Program-made: the position numbers and the translations under genes
In this document: piece by piece, positions 47,026 through 55,730 of the stretch
Position numbering within the stretch: position 1 is the stretch's first letter
How the letters are laid out: each line of letters begins with the position of its first letter
Notes under the pieces: model-generated
The model's database searches: none
What the model was told of the DNA's origin: nothing
Seen by the model: only the letters and a program-made list of their open reading frames with translations
Assembly (NCBI GenBank): GCA_016195405.1
Contig: JACPZP010000019.1
Span: forward strand, 30,675 to 94,674
DNA: 64,000 bases
Direction of reading: 5' to 3'
From: Planctomycetota bacterium
GTDB lineage: Bacteria > Planctomycetota > Planctomycetia > Gemmatales > Gemmataceae

Positions 47026-48165
47026 ATGAAGCTTTGGAGTTGGCTGGTTGTGTTGGCTTTTGTGGCCGGTAGCTTGATCATCACCGGCACGAATCTTCCG
47101 GTCGTCGCCGGGCCGCAGGATAAGGACAAGGACAAAGACAAGTCCGCCCAAAAGGACAAGAACGGCAAGGACGACAAGGACAAGGGCAAGCAGGACGAGA
47201 AGAAAAAGGACGAGGCCAAGAAAGACGACACGAAGAAAGACGACACGAAGAAGGAAGAGGCTAAAGTTGCCGGCGACCGCTGGGAATGGAAGGCTTTCGA
47301 TCCCAAGGGCAAGAAGTTCATCCAGAAGCTCTTCACCAAGACGAATCAGAAGATGACGGTGATGAGCCAGGAGATCAATCAAAATCAGGAGCAGACCTTC
47401 TACATCGAATGGACCCCCAAGGAAATGAAGGACAAGAACTGGGTGGTCACCCAAAAGATCATCGGCGTCGTAATGAAAATCGACATTGGCGGCAACGTCA
47501 TCTCGTTCAGCTCGCTCGATCAAAAACAGCCGAACAACCCGATGACCGACTTCTTCAACGCCCTCATGAAGCTCGAGCTTACTCTTACCATCGACCCGGC
47601 CAACATGACGGTGAAGAGCATCGAGGGCCGGGAGGAATTCATCAAGAAACTGTCGGAAACCAATCCGCAGATGCAGACTCTGCTCAAGAGCATACTTAGC
47701 GAGGACGCTCTCAAGCAGATGGCTGAACCGACGTGGGGCGCCTTCCCTCCTCAAGGCAACTACGCGATGAAGACCTGGAACAAGAAGAGCGAGCTAAAAC
47801 TCGGGCCGATCGGCGACTACACGACGGATTTCGATTACACATACGACGGCCCGGATAAACTGGGAGAAAAGATCAGCATCAAGGCCAAGCTGGACTACAA
47901 GGCGCCGACCGCGTCGGCCGGCTTGCCTTTCACGATCAAGGAGGCAAAGCTCAACAGCAAGGATGGCTCCGGCGTGGCCTATTTCGACAAAGCCAAGGGC
48001 CGCTTTTCCTCGTCAAAGATGTCCATGGTGCTGGTAGGCAACTTGAGCATTGAGGTCGGCGGCATGGTGACTCCGGTGGCTCTCACGCAAACTCAGGATG
48101 CCACGGTCGAAACCTTCGACGAAGCCCCGGCCGAGCTGACTGCCGCGCCCAAAGGCAAGCAGTAG
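47026..48165 (+). CDS. secreted protein with Lys/Asp-rich linker (DUF6263-like)
   Basis: A 379-aa exported protein with a signal peptide ([20 protein letters not shown]). A 45-residue low-complexity run of Lys, Asp, Glu and Gln (about 32-80) follows. A beta-rich domain begins at about 85 ([40 protein letters not shown]) and contains an amphipathic region around 180-230. The composition and layout fit DUF6263-type secreted proteins of planctomycetes; the family label is tentative. GGGAGG precedes ATG 47026. The next 140 nt contain a palindrome and a terminator. Confidence 0.75.
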   Translation: MKLWSWLVVLAFVAGSLIITGTNLPVVAGPQDKDKDKDKSAQKDKNGKDDKDKGKQDEKKKDEAKKDDTKKDDTKKEEAKVAGDRWEWKAFDPKGKKFIQKLFTKTNQKMTVMSQEINQNQEQTFYIEWTPKEMKDKNWVVTQKIIGVVMKIDIGGNVISFSSLDQKQPNNPMTDFFNALMKLELTLTIDPANMTVKSIEGREEFIKKLSETNPQMQTLLKSILSEDALKQMAEPTWGAFPPQGNYAMKTWNKKSELKLGPIGDYTTDFDYTYDGPDKLGEKISIKAKLDYKAPTASAGLPFTIKEAKLNSKDGSGVAYFDKAKGRFSSSKMSMVLVGNLSIEVGGMVTPVALTQTQDATVETFDEAPAELTAAPKGKQ

Positions 48166-48228
48166 CCGCCTAACCTGTAGGCGCAGCCTTGAGGCAGCGG
48201 CTTTGCTCAGGTTATGACCTGCGGCTAC
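48162..48228. repeat. palindromic element at the end of the DUF6263-like gene
   Basis: GTAGCCGC...TAACCTG and CAGGTTATGACCTGCGGCTAC are inverted copies with a small insertion. The element overlaps the stop codon. It may support termination together with the hairpin 30 nt downstream. Confidence 0.6.
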
Positions 48229-48254
48229 AACTCTTGAGCAATCTGCTAATATTG

Positions 48255-48294
48255 AACTTCCGAGGCTCCAAAGCCTCGGAAGTTTTCCTTTTTT
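48255..48294 (+). terminator. rho-independent terminator
   Basis: A perfect 13-bp stem, AACTTCCGAGGCT and its complement, with the loop CCAA, followed by TTCCTTTTTT. It ends the transcript of the DUF6263-like gene, 89 nt after its stop. Confidence 0.85.
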
Positions 48295-48308
48295 GGGGAA
48301 GCGCGCCG

Positions 48309-48533
48309 ATGAAAGGCCCACCCAGCCGCTGGAAGTTTGTGATCGAACGAGTCTGGCAGTGCCCCGTCTGCAAAAAGCGGGCAAAGACCTCAGGGTCCGT
48401 GGTGAATCAAGCCTGCGCTTGTCAGCCGGGCCAAACCACCTGGATGCGACTCGTGGAAGATCCGACAGCGAAAGCACCGACGCCCGACCCGGTCAATCCT
48501 TCCAAAACCGAATCGCCGTCCGCGCACCAATAG
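48309..48533 (+). CDS. small zinc-ribbon protein (74 aa)
   Basis: A 74-aa protein: KGPPSRWKFVIERVWQCPVC then KKRAKTSGSVVNQACACQPG and a Pro/Ser tail. Two Cys pairs (CPVC and CAC) form a probable zinc site. I recall closely similar small proteins in planctomycetes. It begins just after the terminator, so it has its own promoter or is read through. Function unknown. Its stop (48531-48533) is immediately followed by a GGTCCGGC/GCCGGACC hairpin (48533-48555). Confidence 0.65.
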   Translation: MKGPPSRWKFVIERVWQCPVCKKRAKTSGSVVNQACACQPGQTTWMRLVEDPTAKAPTPDPVNPSKTESPSAHQ

Positions 48534-48622
48534 GTCCGGCGAGCCGAGCCGGACCCATTAACCGTTATCCTTTGCGCGCCTTGACTACCGGCCCCGCTCG
48601 GCTCGCGGGGGCCTACTCGGCG

Positions 48623-48997
48623 TCAACCCTTGCGCGATCTAAGCGCCTCCAGCGCCGCCGTCTGATCCGGATAGAACGAAAAAAACTTCTCCAAACCGGC
48701 CACCTGAAAGATCTTCTTCGTCTCCGGGCCCAGATTCGCCAACGCCAACTCGCCGCCGATCTTCTGCAGCCGGCGCTGCAAGCTGATGAGCTTGGCGAGA
48801 AGCACGCTGTACAGGCACAACGGATCTTTCGGTCCAAGATTCAAGATGATGTGCAGGCCGTTTTCCTCGTCGATCAGTCGCGCAATCTCGGCGCCCACGT
48901 CTTCCAGGCTCTTCTCATCCAGCTCCACTTTGCGTATGCGTACGCAAAACGCTCCCTCGACTCGTTCCACCTCGATCTGCTTGAATGGCCGTTCCAT
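48623..48997 (-). CDS. STAS domain protein (anti-sigma-factor antagonist-like)
   Basis: A 124-aa STAS-domain protein: FCVRIRKVELDEKSLEDVGA, GLHIILNLGPKDPLCLYSVL and LALANLGPETKKIFQVAGLE then KFFSFYPDQTAALEAL. The Ser in LYSVL sits where SpoIIAA-type antagonists are phosphorylated. It is probably a partner in a switch controlling a sigma factor or stress response. No anti-sigma kinase gene is adjacent. Starts 12 nt after the mtaB stop on the same strand, so it is likely co-transcribed with mtaB. Confidence 0.88.
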   Translation of the reverse strand: MERPFKQIEVERVEGAFCVRIRKVELDEKSLEDVGAEIARLIDEENGLHIILNLGPKDPLCLYSVLLAKLISLQRRLQKIGGELALANLGPETKKIFQVAGLEKFFSFYPDQTAALEALRSRKG

Positions 48998-49009
48998 GAT
49001 ACGCTTTCC

Positions 49010-50338
<1,329 letters not shown>

Positions 50339-50351
50339 GCTGGATATTCTA

Positions 50352-50419
50352 GAAGCGGTTTCAAAACGGGGACAGGACCTGTGATTTTAGAGGTCCTGTC
50401 CCCGTTTTGAAACCGCTTC
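50352..50419. repeat. 29-bp perfect inverted repeat upstream of mtaB
   Basis: Arms 50352-50380 and 50391-50419 are exact complements (starting GAAGCGGTTTCAAAACGGGG) around a 10-nt loop GTGATTTTAG. It sits between the cyclase stop and the mtaB start, both on the minus strand. The AAAACGGGGACAGG core is like REP sequences linked to REP-associated transposases in many bacteria; that link is recalled, not tested. Confidence 0.85.
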
Positions 50420-50423
50420 GTGT

Positions 50424-52055
50424 TTACATTTCGCGCGGCGCCTTGCGCATGCGAACCGTATCCGGAGTATTGTCAAGAATGTCCGCAATGACGCGATGCA
50501 CGATCATCGGCTCCTGGCTGCCGGGGAGGTATTTTGCCCCAAGGTCCTCGAGGCCGATTGGATTGCGAAGCCGCGCGCGGGTCCGGTCGCTGATGAGAAT
50601 CGGGCCCGGGAATTCTTTGGTCAACTGCTCGATGCGCTGGGTGAAATTGACCGTTTCACCGATGGCCGTGTACTCGCGGCGCATGTGTTCGCGCCCCTGC
50701 CCGTCGATGAAGGTCGCCCCGAAGCAGCCGACCAGCGCCGGGCCGGTATGAATGCCGATGCCGACGTGGAGGGGCGCTTGGCCTTCCTTTTCCAGCTCCA
50801 CGTTGAGTTCGTCGAGACGGACGAGCATGTCCTGGGCGGCGGCAATGGCGAGATCGGCGTGATTGTCGTGATGTTGGGGCGCTCCAAATAGCGCCATGAC
50901 GCCGTCGCCCAGGAATTTGTTGAATTGGCCGCCTTTATCGCGGACGGCGCAGAGCGCCAGCGTGAAGAAGCGGTTGAGCAAGTGGCGGACGCGCTCCGGC
51001 TTTTCGCCGACGCAGCGCCTCGTGAAACCGCGAATATCGGCGAAGAGCACGGTGATCTCGCGCACTTCGACTTCCAGGCCGTGCAGCCGGTCGATGACCT
51101 CGTCGCGCACTTCGGGACCGACGAATTGGCCGAATGTCTCGCGCATCGTCCGCGCGCGCCCGAGCGCCTCGGCCATGTCGTTAAAGCGATCCGTGAGCAA
51201 GCCCCACTCGTCGGGACGTTTTTCGGGGATGCGGGCATCGAAATTCTCATGCGCAACCTCAGCGGTAGCGGTTCGATGTCGCTGCAACCATCGATGCAAA
51301 TCTCGCCCCACCATGAAAAAGATGAACCCTCCCACGGAGATGCCCAAGACGGCGACGGCGAGCGTGGCAGCGGCCATTTCAAAGTGCTTCATGTGCGCCG
51401 GTCTGAAGCTCAGGGCGATGAGCAGCACCGAAACCATCGGCATGACAGCCACCCCGAGCCAAAGCACCAACAGACGCGTCATCAAGGGAATGCGCAGTAC
51501 GCCCTGGATGTCCGCGGGACGGGAATCGCGAAAGAAATCGGGATAAAGGTTGGCCATCAAGTGGCCTTCGATGAGAAAGAACGTCTGCGCGGTGGTGAAG
51601 ATTGCCGACACCGCGAACGAGATTCCGAACTGGCACCAAATGGCAAAGGCTTGCGTGGCGCCGCCCAGCGTGGTGATGACGAGCGGAAAGAACAAGGCGC
51701 CGGGAATCCATCCTAAAAAGTTGAGAGCGACTTGCAAGGCCGGTAAATTCAGAAGCCGACGCTGGCACGCTGTCAACTGTTCCGGCGGAATCGGTTGCCC
51801 GGCCAGGAGCGCACGCCGGCAACGCAGGAGTGGGTGCACGAAGTAGATCATGAGAGCGAGACAAAATGGATAAGCCGCCACGTTGTAAACCGGACCGGCG
51901 ACGTTCCAGAAAATGTGTGTTTGTTCGTCGTTGAGATAGCGCTTCACAATGACGAAGTAGTTGTAGATGAAGCTGAAGGCGCTGCCGCCCACGTTGGAGA
52001 GGATCGCAAGAAGGTAAAGCGTCAAGAACGGCCGGCGCTGCGCGAATCGTGTCAT
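50424..52055 (-). CDS. membrane adenylate/guanylate cyclase with HAMP-like linker
   Basis: A 543-aa integral membrane protein. The N-terminal half (about 10-260) has six or seven hydrophobic segments. A HAMP-like linker (DLHRWLQRHRTATAEVAHEN, ERPDEWG) and a class III nucleotide cyclase domain (about 330-530) follow. Cyclase motifs are EITVLFADIRGFTR (metal-binding Asp), FLGDGVMALFGAP and a transition-state region HRREYTAIGETVNFTQR. It likely makes cAMP or cGMP under control of a membrane sensor. ATG 52055 begins MTRFAQRR. It follows a small membrane gene by 10 nt. Confidence 0.9.
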   Translation of the reverse strand: MTRFAQRRPFLTLYLLAILSNVGGSAFSFIYNYFVIVKRYLNDEQTHIFWNVAGPVYNVAAYPFCLALMIYFVHPLLRCRRALLAGQPIPPEQLTACQRRLLNLPALQVALNFLGWIPGALFFPLVITTLGGATQAFAIWCQFGISFAVSAIFTTAQTFFLIEGHLMANLYPDFFRDSRPADIQGVLRIPLMTRLLVLWLGVAVMPMVSVLLIALSFRPAHMKHFEMAAATLAVAVLGISVGGFIFFMVGRDLHRWLQRHRTATAEVAHENFDARIPEKRPDEWGLLTDRFNDMAEALGRARTMRETFGQFVGPEVRDEVIDRLHGLEVEVREITVLFADIRGFTRRCVGEKPERVRHLLNRFFTLALCAVRDKGGQFNKFLGDGVMALFGAPQHHDNHADLAIAAAQDMLVRLDELNVELEKEGQAPLHVGIGIHTGPALVGCFGATFIDGQGREHMRREYTAIGETVNFTQRIEQLTKEFPGPILISDRTRARLRNPIGLEDLGAKYLPGSQEPMIVHRVIADILDNTPDTVRMRKAPREM

Positions 52056-52065
52056 GGAAAAGGTG

Positions 52066-52365
52066 TCAGGACCCTTTATCAAAGTCAAACGTCGGATCGT
52101 ATTCGTCTTCGCCAGGAGGCAAGCGGCATTGCCTCCGCTCATCCTGCATCGTCGCTTCCCGGCTTCGGCGCGACCATAGCCACGCCTTCAAGAAATTGTA
52201 CGCCGCCAAGAGCAGCACGAACCAACCCAGCGCGATGTCGGTGCCCAGAATGGTGAACCGCTGGAAGCGCGCATCGAACAACGGCAGGACCAGCATGACG
52301 CCGCCGACCACCAACCAAACGCCGCCGAACACCAGATACAGCAAGACTCGCCCCATGCCTGTCAT
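52066..52365 (-). CDS. small two-helix membrane protein
   Basis: A 99-aa protein with two transmembrane segments (VLLYLVFGGVWLVVGGVMLV, IALGWFVLLLAAYNFLKAWL) and a charged cytoplasmic C-terminus (DERRQCRLPPGEDEYDPTF). ATG 52365; ATG 52356 is also possible. It lies 10 nt upstream of the cyclase gene and is likely translated with it. Function unknown. Confidence 0.7.
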   Translation of the reverse strand: MTGMGRVLLYLVFGGVWLVVGGVMLVLPLFDARFQRFTILGTDIALGWFVLLLAAYNFLKAWLWSRRSREATMQDERRQCRLPPGEDEYDPTFDFDKGS

Positions 52366-52422
52366 CCTAACGATTGCCGCTTTGCTTGTGCATTTATTTG
52401 AAGGGATTTCTACAATCACGAC

Positions 52423-53163
52423 ATGCAAACGAGATTGCCCGCAATCCGGGAAGCCGATCTGATCCTTCTGCGCAAATTCGACACGCCGACCATCTGCAAC
52501 GTCGTCGAATTGTTCGACCTCCGCCCGCGCACCGCCGGCTTCATGGATAAGCGCATCCAGGCGTGTTTTCCAAAGCTGCCGCCCATGGTCGGTTACGCCG
52601 CTACCGCTACCTTTCGCTCGTCCGCGCCGCCGCCGGCCGGGAACGTTTACGGCAGCCTCGACCAGCAAATCGCGTCTTTCGCGGAGATGCCTGGACCTCC
52701 CGTGGTGGTGTTTCAAGACCTCGACAACCCCGTGGCATCGGCGACATTCGGCGAAGTGATGTGCACGACTTACAAGACCTTCGGCGCCGCCGGATTGATC
52801 ACCAGCGGCGCCGCCCGCGATCTCGATCAGGTCGAAGCGCTTGGGTTCCCCTGCTTCGCCGACGGCGTCATCTCCGCCCACGGTTATTGTCACATCCCGC
52901 AGCTTGGCGTACCGGTCCACGTCGGCGGCGTCATGATCCACCCCGGCGATTTGCTGCACGGCGATCGCAACGGCGTCACGACGATTCCCAACCATCTCGC
53001 CTCCGCGGTGGCCGACGCGTGCCCCGAATACATGGCCGCCGAAGCGATCGTGCTCGATTATCTGAAAGCCGGCAAGGTGGATGCGAAGGGCTACGCCGCC
53101 GCCCGCAACGGATGCAAGGACCGCATCGACGCGCTGGCGCGAAAATTGAAGGCGCTCGTTTAA
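52423..53163 (+). CDS. RraA family protein (HMG/CHA aldolase-like)
   Basis: A 246-aa protein of the RraA superfamily, which contains 4-hydroxy-4-methyl-2-oxoglutarate aldolases and RNase E inhibitors. Motifs: FDTPTICNVVELFDLRPRTA, AAGLITSGAARDLDQVEALG, VGGVMIHPGDLLHGDRNGVT. The Asp/Arg residues of the aldolase active site are visible in GAARDL and GDRNG. Cytoplasmic, usually hexameric or trimeric. It is divergent from the cyclase unit. Aldolase activity on a keto-acid is inferred. Confidence 0.88.
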   Translation: MQTRLPAIREADLILLRKFDTPTICNVVELFDLRPRTAGFMDKRIQACFPKLPPMVGYAATATFRSSAPPPAGNVYGSLDQQIASFAEMPGPPVVVFQDLDNPVASATFGEVMCTTYKTFGAAGLITSGAARDLDQVEALGFPCFADGVISAHGYCHIPQLGVPVHVGGVMIHPGDLLHGDRNGVTTIPNHLASAVADACPEYMAAEAIVLDYLKAGKVDAKGYAAARNGCKDRIDALARKLKALV

Positions 53164-53188
53164 CGGCGTGCTCATTTGACGCATTCTC

Positions 53189-53275
53189 GTTTAGCGGGGA
53201 GCCGCAGGCGACCGCGGGCGAGGAGCACGTCCGCGACGGGTGCCGCCCGCGCTCGCCGCTGGCTCGCGGCTAAAC
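53189..53275. repeat. dispersed palindrome family A, degraded left arm
   Basis: The right part CGCCCGCGCTCGCCGC(TGGCTCGCGGCTAAAC) is intact. The left arm is altered to GTTTAGCGGGGAGCCGCAGG. It lies just before the first tRNA-Cys gene. Confidence 0.7.
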
Positions 53276-53308
53276 TAAAATGGGGTTTTCGACGAATTCG
53301 CCAAGGAT

Positions 53309-53379
53309 GGCCCCTTAGCCAAGCGGTAAGGCAGCGGATTGCAAATCCGCCATCCCCGGTTCGAATCCGGGAGGGGCCT
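53309..53379 (+). tRNA. tRNA-Cys (GCA), copy 1
   Basis: A 71-nt cloverleaf without encoded CCA. Acceptor GGCCCCT pairs with AGGGGCC; the D-arm is GCC/GGC; the anticodon arm GCGGA-TTGCAAA-TCCGC carries anticodon GCA; the T-arm is CCCGG-TTCGAAT-CCGGG. It forms a tandem unit with the palindrome that follows and with a second tRNA-Cys. Confidence 0.97.
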
Positions 53380-53393
53380 TTGTCAAAAAACGA

Positions 53394-53474
53394 ACCACGG
53401 ATTTCACGGATCACACGGATGGGAAAAAGAAGCGAGTTTTCTTTCCCATCCGTGCGATCCGTGTGATCCGTGGT
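53394..53474. repeat. palindrome of the ACCACGGATTTCACGGATC type, copy 1
   Basis: Left ACCACGGATTTCACGGATCA and right TGATCCGTGGT with intervening complementary ACACGGATGGGAAAA / TTTCCCATCCGTGCGATC. It directly follows the first tRNA-Cys and lies before the second. Confidence 0.9.
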
Positions 53475-53532
53475 GAAATGCCTTAACCTTGGTGCACTTC
53501 CAGCCGATATAATCCGAGTAACCGGCATTAGC

Positions 53533-53604
53533 GGCCCCTTCGCCAAGCGGCTAAGGCAGCGGATTGCAAATCCGCCATCCCCGGTTCGAATCCGGGAGGG
53601 GCCT
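53533..53604 (+). tRNA. tRNA-Cys (GCA), copy 2
   Basis: A 72-nt cloverleaf with the same acceptor, anticodon (GCA) and T-arm as copy 1. The D-loop has one extra base and a few D-arm differences. It lies 224 nt downstream of the first copy. Confidence 0.97.
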
Positions 53605-53619
53605 TTCTCAAGAAATCGA

Positions 53620-53699
53620 ACCACGGATTTCACGGATCACACGAATGGGAAAAAGCCGGCGCATTCTTTCCTATCTGTGTAATCCGTGAAATCCGTGGT
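53620..53699. repeat. palindrome of the ACCACGGATTTCACGGATC type, copy 2
   Basis: Same type as the element after the first tRNA, with diverged centre: left ACCACGGATTTCACGGATCA, right AATCCGTGAAATCCGTGGT. It follows the second tRNA-Cys. Confidence 0.88.
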
Positions 53700-53708
53700 T
53701 AAATGTCT

Positions 53709-54458
53709 TCATTCTTCTCCGCGGCGAAAGTAACCGAAACCGATCAGACCCATTAGGGCCATGCCGCCTAAGATCAGCGTGCTTGGCTCCGGCGTGTTGT
53801 GGACTTCGAAGCCCGGCACGTGGTCGCCGCCGCCCGGATCGCTGAAGCCTCGAAAGCGCGCCTCAAACGGCACGCCCTGGTCGCATTTTTTCGGCGGATC
53901 GGATAGCGCCTGGGCGAAGCTCTCGGCGTTCAAGCCGTCCAGTCCATTTCCGTTCAGCCATAGCCAGAACTTCTCGCTCGTTCCCACGGCGATCCCGTTG
54001 GATGGCTTGCCGCCCCCTTGAAAACCCTTGCCGATTCCGAGGCCGATGTCGAAACGGCCGAACGGCGATCCATTGATTCCATTGTCGAAGTGCTTGTTGC
54101 CGCCCAAGACGTCAAACCCCACTCCGACGCGAGGCGAGACGTTGGCACCCGCTCCTTCGCCAATCGGCACCAAAATCGGCACCAACTCGACCGTTTGGAT
54201 CTTGTTTCCCGGATTATTGAAGGCGAACGCTGTCAAGAAGCCGCCATGCGCCTCGGGACTGGTGTTTTGCAGCACCAGCGTCAAGATGGCGTGATGCGCA
54301 TCCACGTCCGTGTACGCTAGCGTCCCTTGAAAGCTGCCCCGCCCCTTGTTCCCCTCTGTTCCCGAAAAAGCGATTTGGTCGGCTCGCGCCCCAGAGACGA
54401 GCCAGAGCGCCAGTGCGAGCGCGACGCTGACCTTACACAATCGACGTAGATTGGACAT
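53709..54458 (-). CDS. PEP-CTERM exported protein
   Basis: A 249-aa protein with a signal peptide (LRRLCKVSVALALALWLVSG) and a C-terminal PEP-CTERM sorting region TPEPSTLILGGMALMGLIGF then YFRRGEE. The mature part is beta-rich (about 30-215), Gly-rich and Asp-rich. PEP-CTERM proteins are processed by exosortase at the membrane and often displayed or released with exopolysaccharide. No exosortase is in the window. ATG 54458; it lies just after the tRNA-palindrome unit on the opposite strand. Confidence 0.9.
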   Translation of the reverse strand: MSNLRRLCKVSVALALALWLVSGARADQIAFSGTEGNKGRGSFQGTLAYTDVDAHHAILTLVLQNTSPEAHGGFLTAFAFNNPGNKIQTVELVPILVPIGEGAGANVSPRVGVGFDVLGGNKHFDNGINGSPFGRFDIGLGIGKGFQGGGKPSNGIAVGTSEKFWLWLNGNGLDGLNAESFAQALSDPPKKCDQGVPFEARFRGFSDPGGGDHVPGFEVHNTPEPSTLILGGMALMGLIGFGYFRRGEE

Positions 54459-54558
54459 GGCTATTATCCCTCCATGGATTAACTGGCAGCTTGATTGTCT
54501 GGAAAGTTGAGAGAATCTAGCAGGAACCGGCATTTCCGGTCAAGATGGGTTAGCTCGG

Positions 54559-54987
54559 CTAATCGTCTTCGACCTTCAAGGACGCCGTGATCGCCCGGAG
54601 CACCGGCTCGTTCTGTGCCAGCTCCAAATCGTTTGCTTCCCACATCACCAGCACCGCGCCCCGGCTCGTGTAGAAGCTTCGAATCAAGCACGTGTTCGTG
54701 AGATCGAAGCTGAAAAAGCGGACATCGTGGCCGACCGCGGGTTGACCGGCGATCGACTCCAACGCTTCTTCCGATTCCACGTCCTTGTATTCCTCCTTGA
54801 TGGCCTCGAGGGCCGTCTGGGCCATGTGCTCGGGCTCGGGCATGTCCTCATCGAACGCGACCACCAGCATGGCCGTATCGGGGCTTTGCACGGTGGCGGT
54901 CCACCCCGTTTCGGTGTCGTCGCTCTCGAGCTTCCAGTTTTCCGGATATTGGAAGCAGACGCCGTCCCGTTCGAATATTGCCGCCAT
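54559..54987 (-). CDS. conserved hypothetical protein (142 aa)
   Basis: A 142-aa protein: AAIFERDGVCFQYPENWKLE, TAMLVVAFDEDMPEPEHMAQ and LIRSFYTSRGAVLVMWEAND. It resembles the PsbP/MOG1-like fold of stress or lipid-binding proteins (DUF1795-type), with alternating beta strands and one helix. No signal peptide, so cytoplasmic. ATG 54987. It precedes a family C palindrome. Function unknown. Confidence 0.75.
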   Translation of the reverse strand: MAAIFERDGVCFQYPENWKLESDDTETGWTATVQSPDTAMLVVAFDEDMPEPEHMAQTALEAIKEEYKDVESEEALESIAGQPAVGHDVRFFSFDLTNTCLIRSFYTSRGAVLVMWEANDLELAQNEPVLRAITASLKVEDD

Positions 54988-55002
54988 GCCGCACCCCCTT
55001 TC

Positions 55003-55088
55003 GTAGGACGGATTTGCAATCCGTCCCTTGTCGTAGGACGGATTTGCAATCCGTCCCCACCAACGGCCGGACTGCAAATCCGGCCTAC
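55003..55088. repeat. dispersed palindrome family C, triple copy
   Basis: Two direct copies of CGTAGGACGGATTTGCAATC(CGTCC) at 55002-55026 and 55030-55054, plus a diverged third unit GGCCGGACTGCAAATCCGG(CC) ending at 55088. It fills the gap upstream of the 142-aa gene. Confidence 0.85.
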
Positions 55089-55202
55089 TTTCCCTTATCT
55101 TATGCCAGCCCATTGGCCGATAACATCCCCCACCGCGCGCTCGCTTGCCGTTTCGCGCTCGCGCCGAATATGCAACCGCCGCACCCGCACCACGAGCCGC
55201 TC

Positions 55203-55583
55203 ATGCGCACCACGATCACCGTCGCCGCCCTTCTCCTCCTCGCCCCGACAATCCAAGCCGCCGACCTCACCGGCTGCTGGAGAGGCCATTGGGAAGACTG
55301 CAAGACCGGCCACCACGGCCCCCTTAAAGCCAACTTCACGAAGTGTGACGACTGCCACTACAAGGTCACCTTCACAGGCCGATTCATGAAGGTGGTCCCG
55401 TTCCGCTACAGCGTCGTCCTCAACGTGACCGGTCAAGAAGGCGACCGCGTCTTCCTCTCTGGCCACTCCAACCTCGGCCTGTTCTTCGGCACCTTCCACT
55501 ACGACGCCGTCGCAACCGACACCGACTTCACCGCCGACTTCACGTCCAGAAGATACCAAGGCCGCTTCGTCCTGTGCAGGTAA
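55203..55583 (+). CDS. small secreted hypothetical protein (126 aa)
   Basis: A 126-aa exported protein: signal peptide TTITVAALLLLAPTIQAAD, then TGCWRGHWEDCKTGHHGPLK, CDDCHYKVTFTGRFMKVVPF and FTSRRYQGRFVLCR. Cys residues near the N-terminus could form disulfides. Predicted beta-barrel-like. ATG 55203. A family E repeat follows immediately. No family recognised. Confidence 0.65.
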   Translation: MRTTITVAALLLLAPTIQAADLTGCWRGHWEDCKTGHHGPLKANFTKCDDCHYKVTFTGRFMKVVPFRYSVVLNVTGQEGDRVFLSGHSNLGLFFGTFHYDAVATDTDFTADFTSRRYQGRFVLCR

Positions 55584-55585
55584 GC

Positions 55586-55682
55586 CACCAAGCCCGCAGA
55601 TGAGCGCAGCGAATCTGCGGGGTGCCCGCGATGCACCACGTCATCACCCCACAGGCTCGAAGACTCGCCCGCGGGCTTGGTG
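55586..55682. repeat. dispersed palindrome family E, copy 2
   Basis: The ends CACCAAGCCC and GGGCTTGGTG are exact complements. The interior has GCAGATGAGCGCAGCGAATC and ACAGGCTCGAAGACTCGCC(C)GC as in the copy at 44571. It lies between the 126-aa gene and the first propeller gene. Confidence 0.85.
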
Positions 55683-55730
55683 CGTGATTTCCCTTCCCTT
55701 ATGCCGCGCCGCTGGCTTACACTTGGTCTT

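Noticed and set aside
52366..53184. Upstream extension of the small membrane protein frame on the minus strand
   Set aside because: The extension overlaps the RraA-like gene in antisense and has no family match; only the C-terminal two-helix part is credible.
53394..53699. CRISPR-like repeat array near the tRNAs
   Set aside because: Only two palindrome copies separated by a tRNA, with no regular spacers or cas genes.
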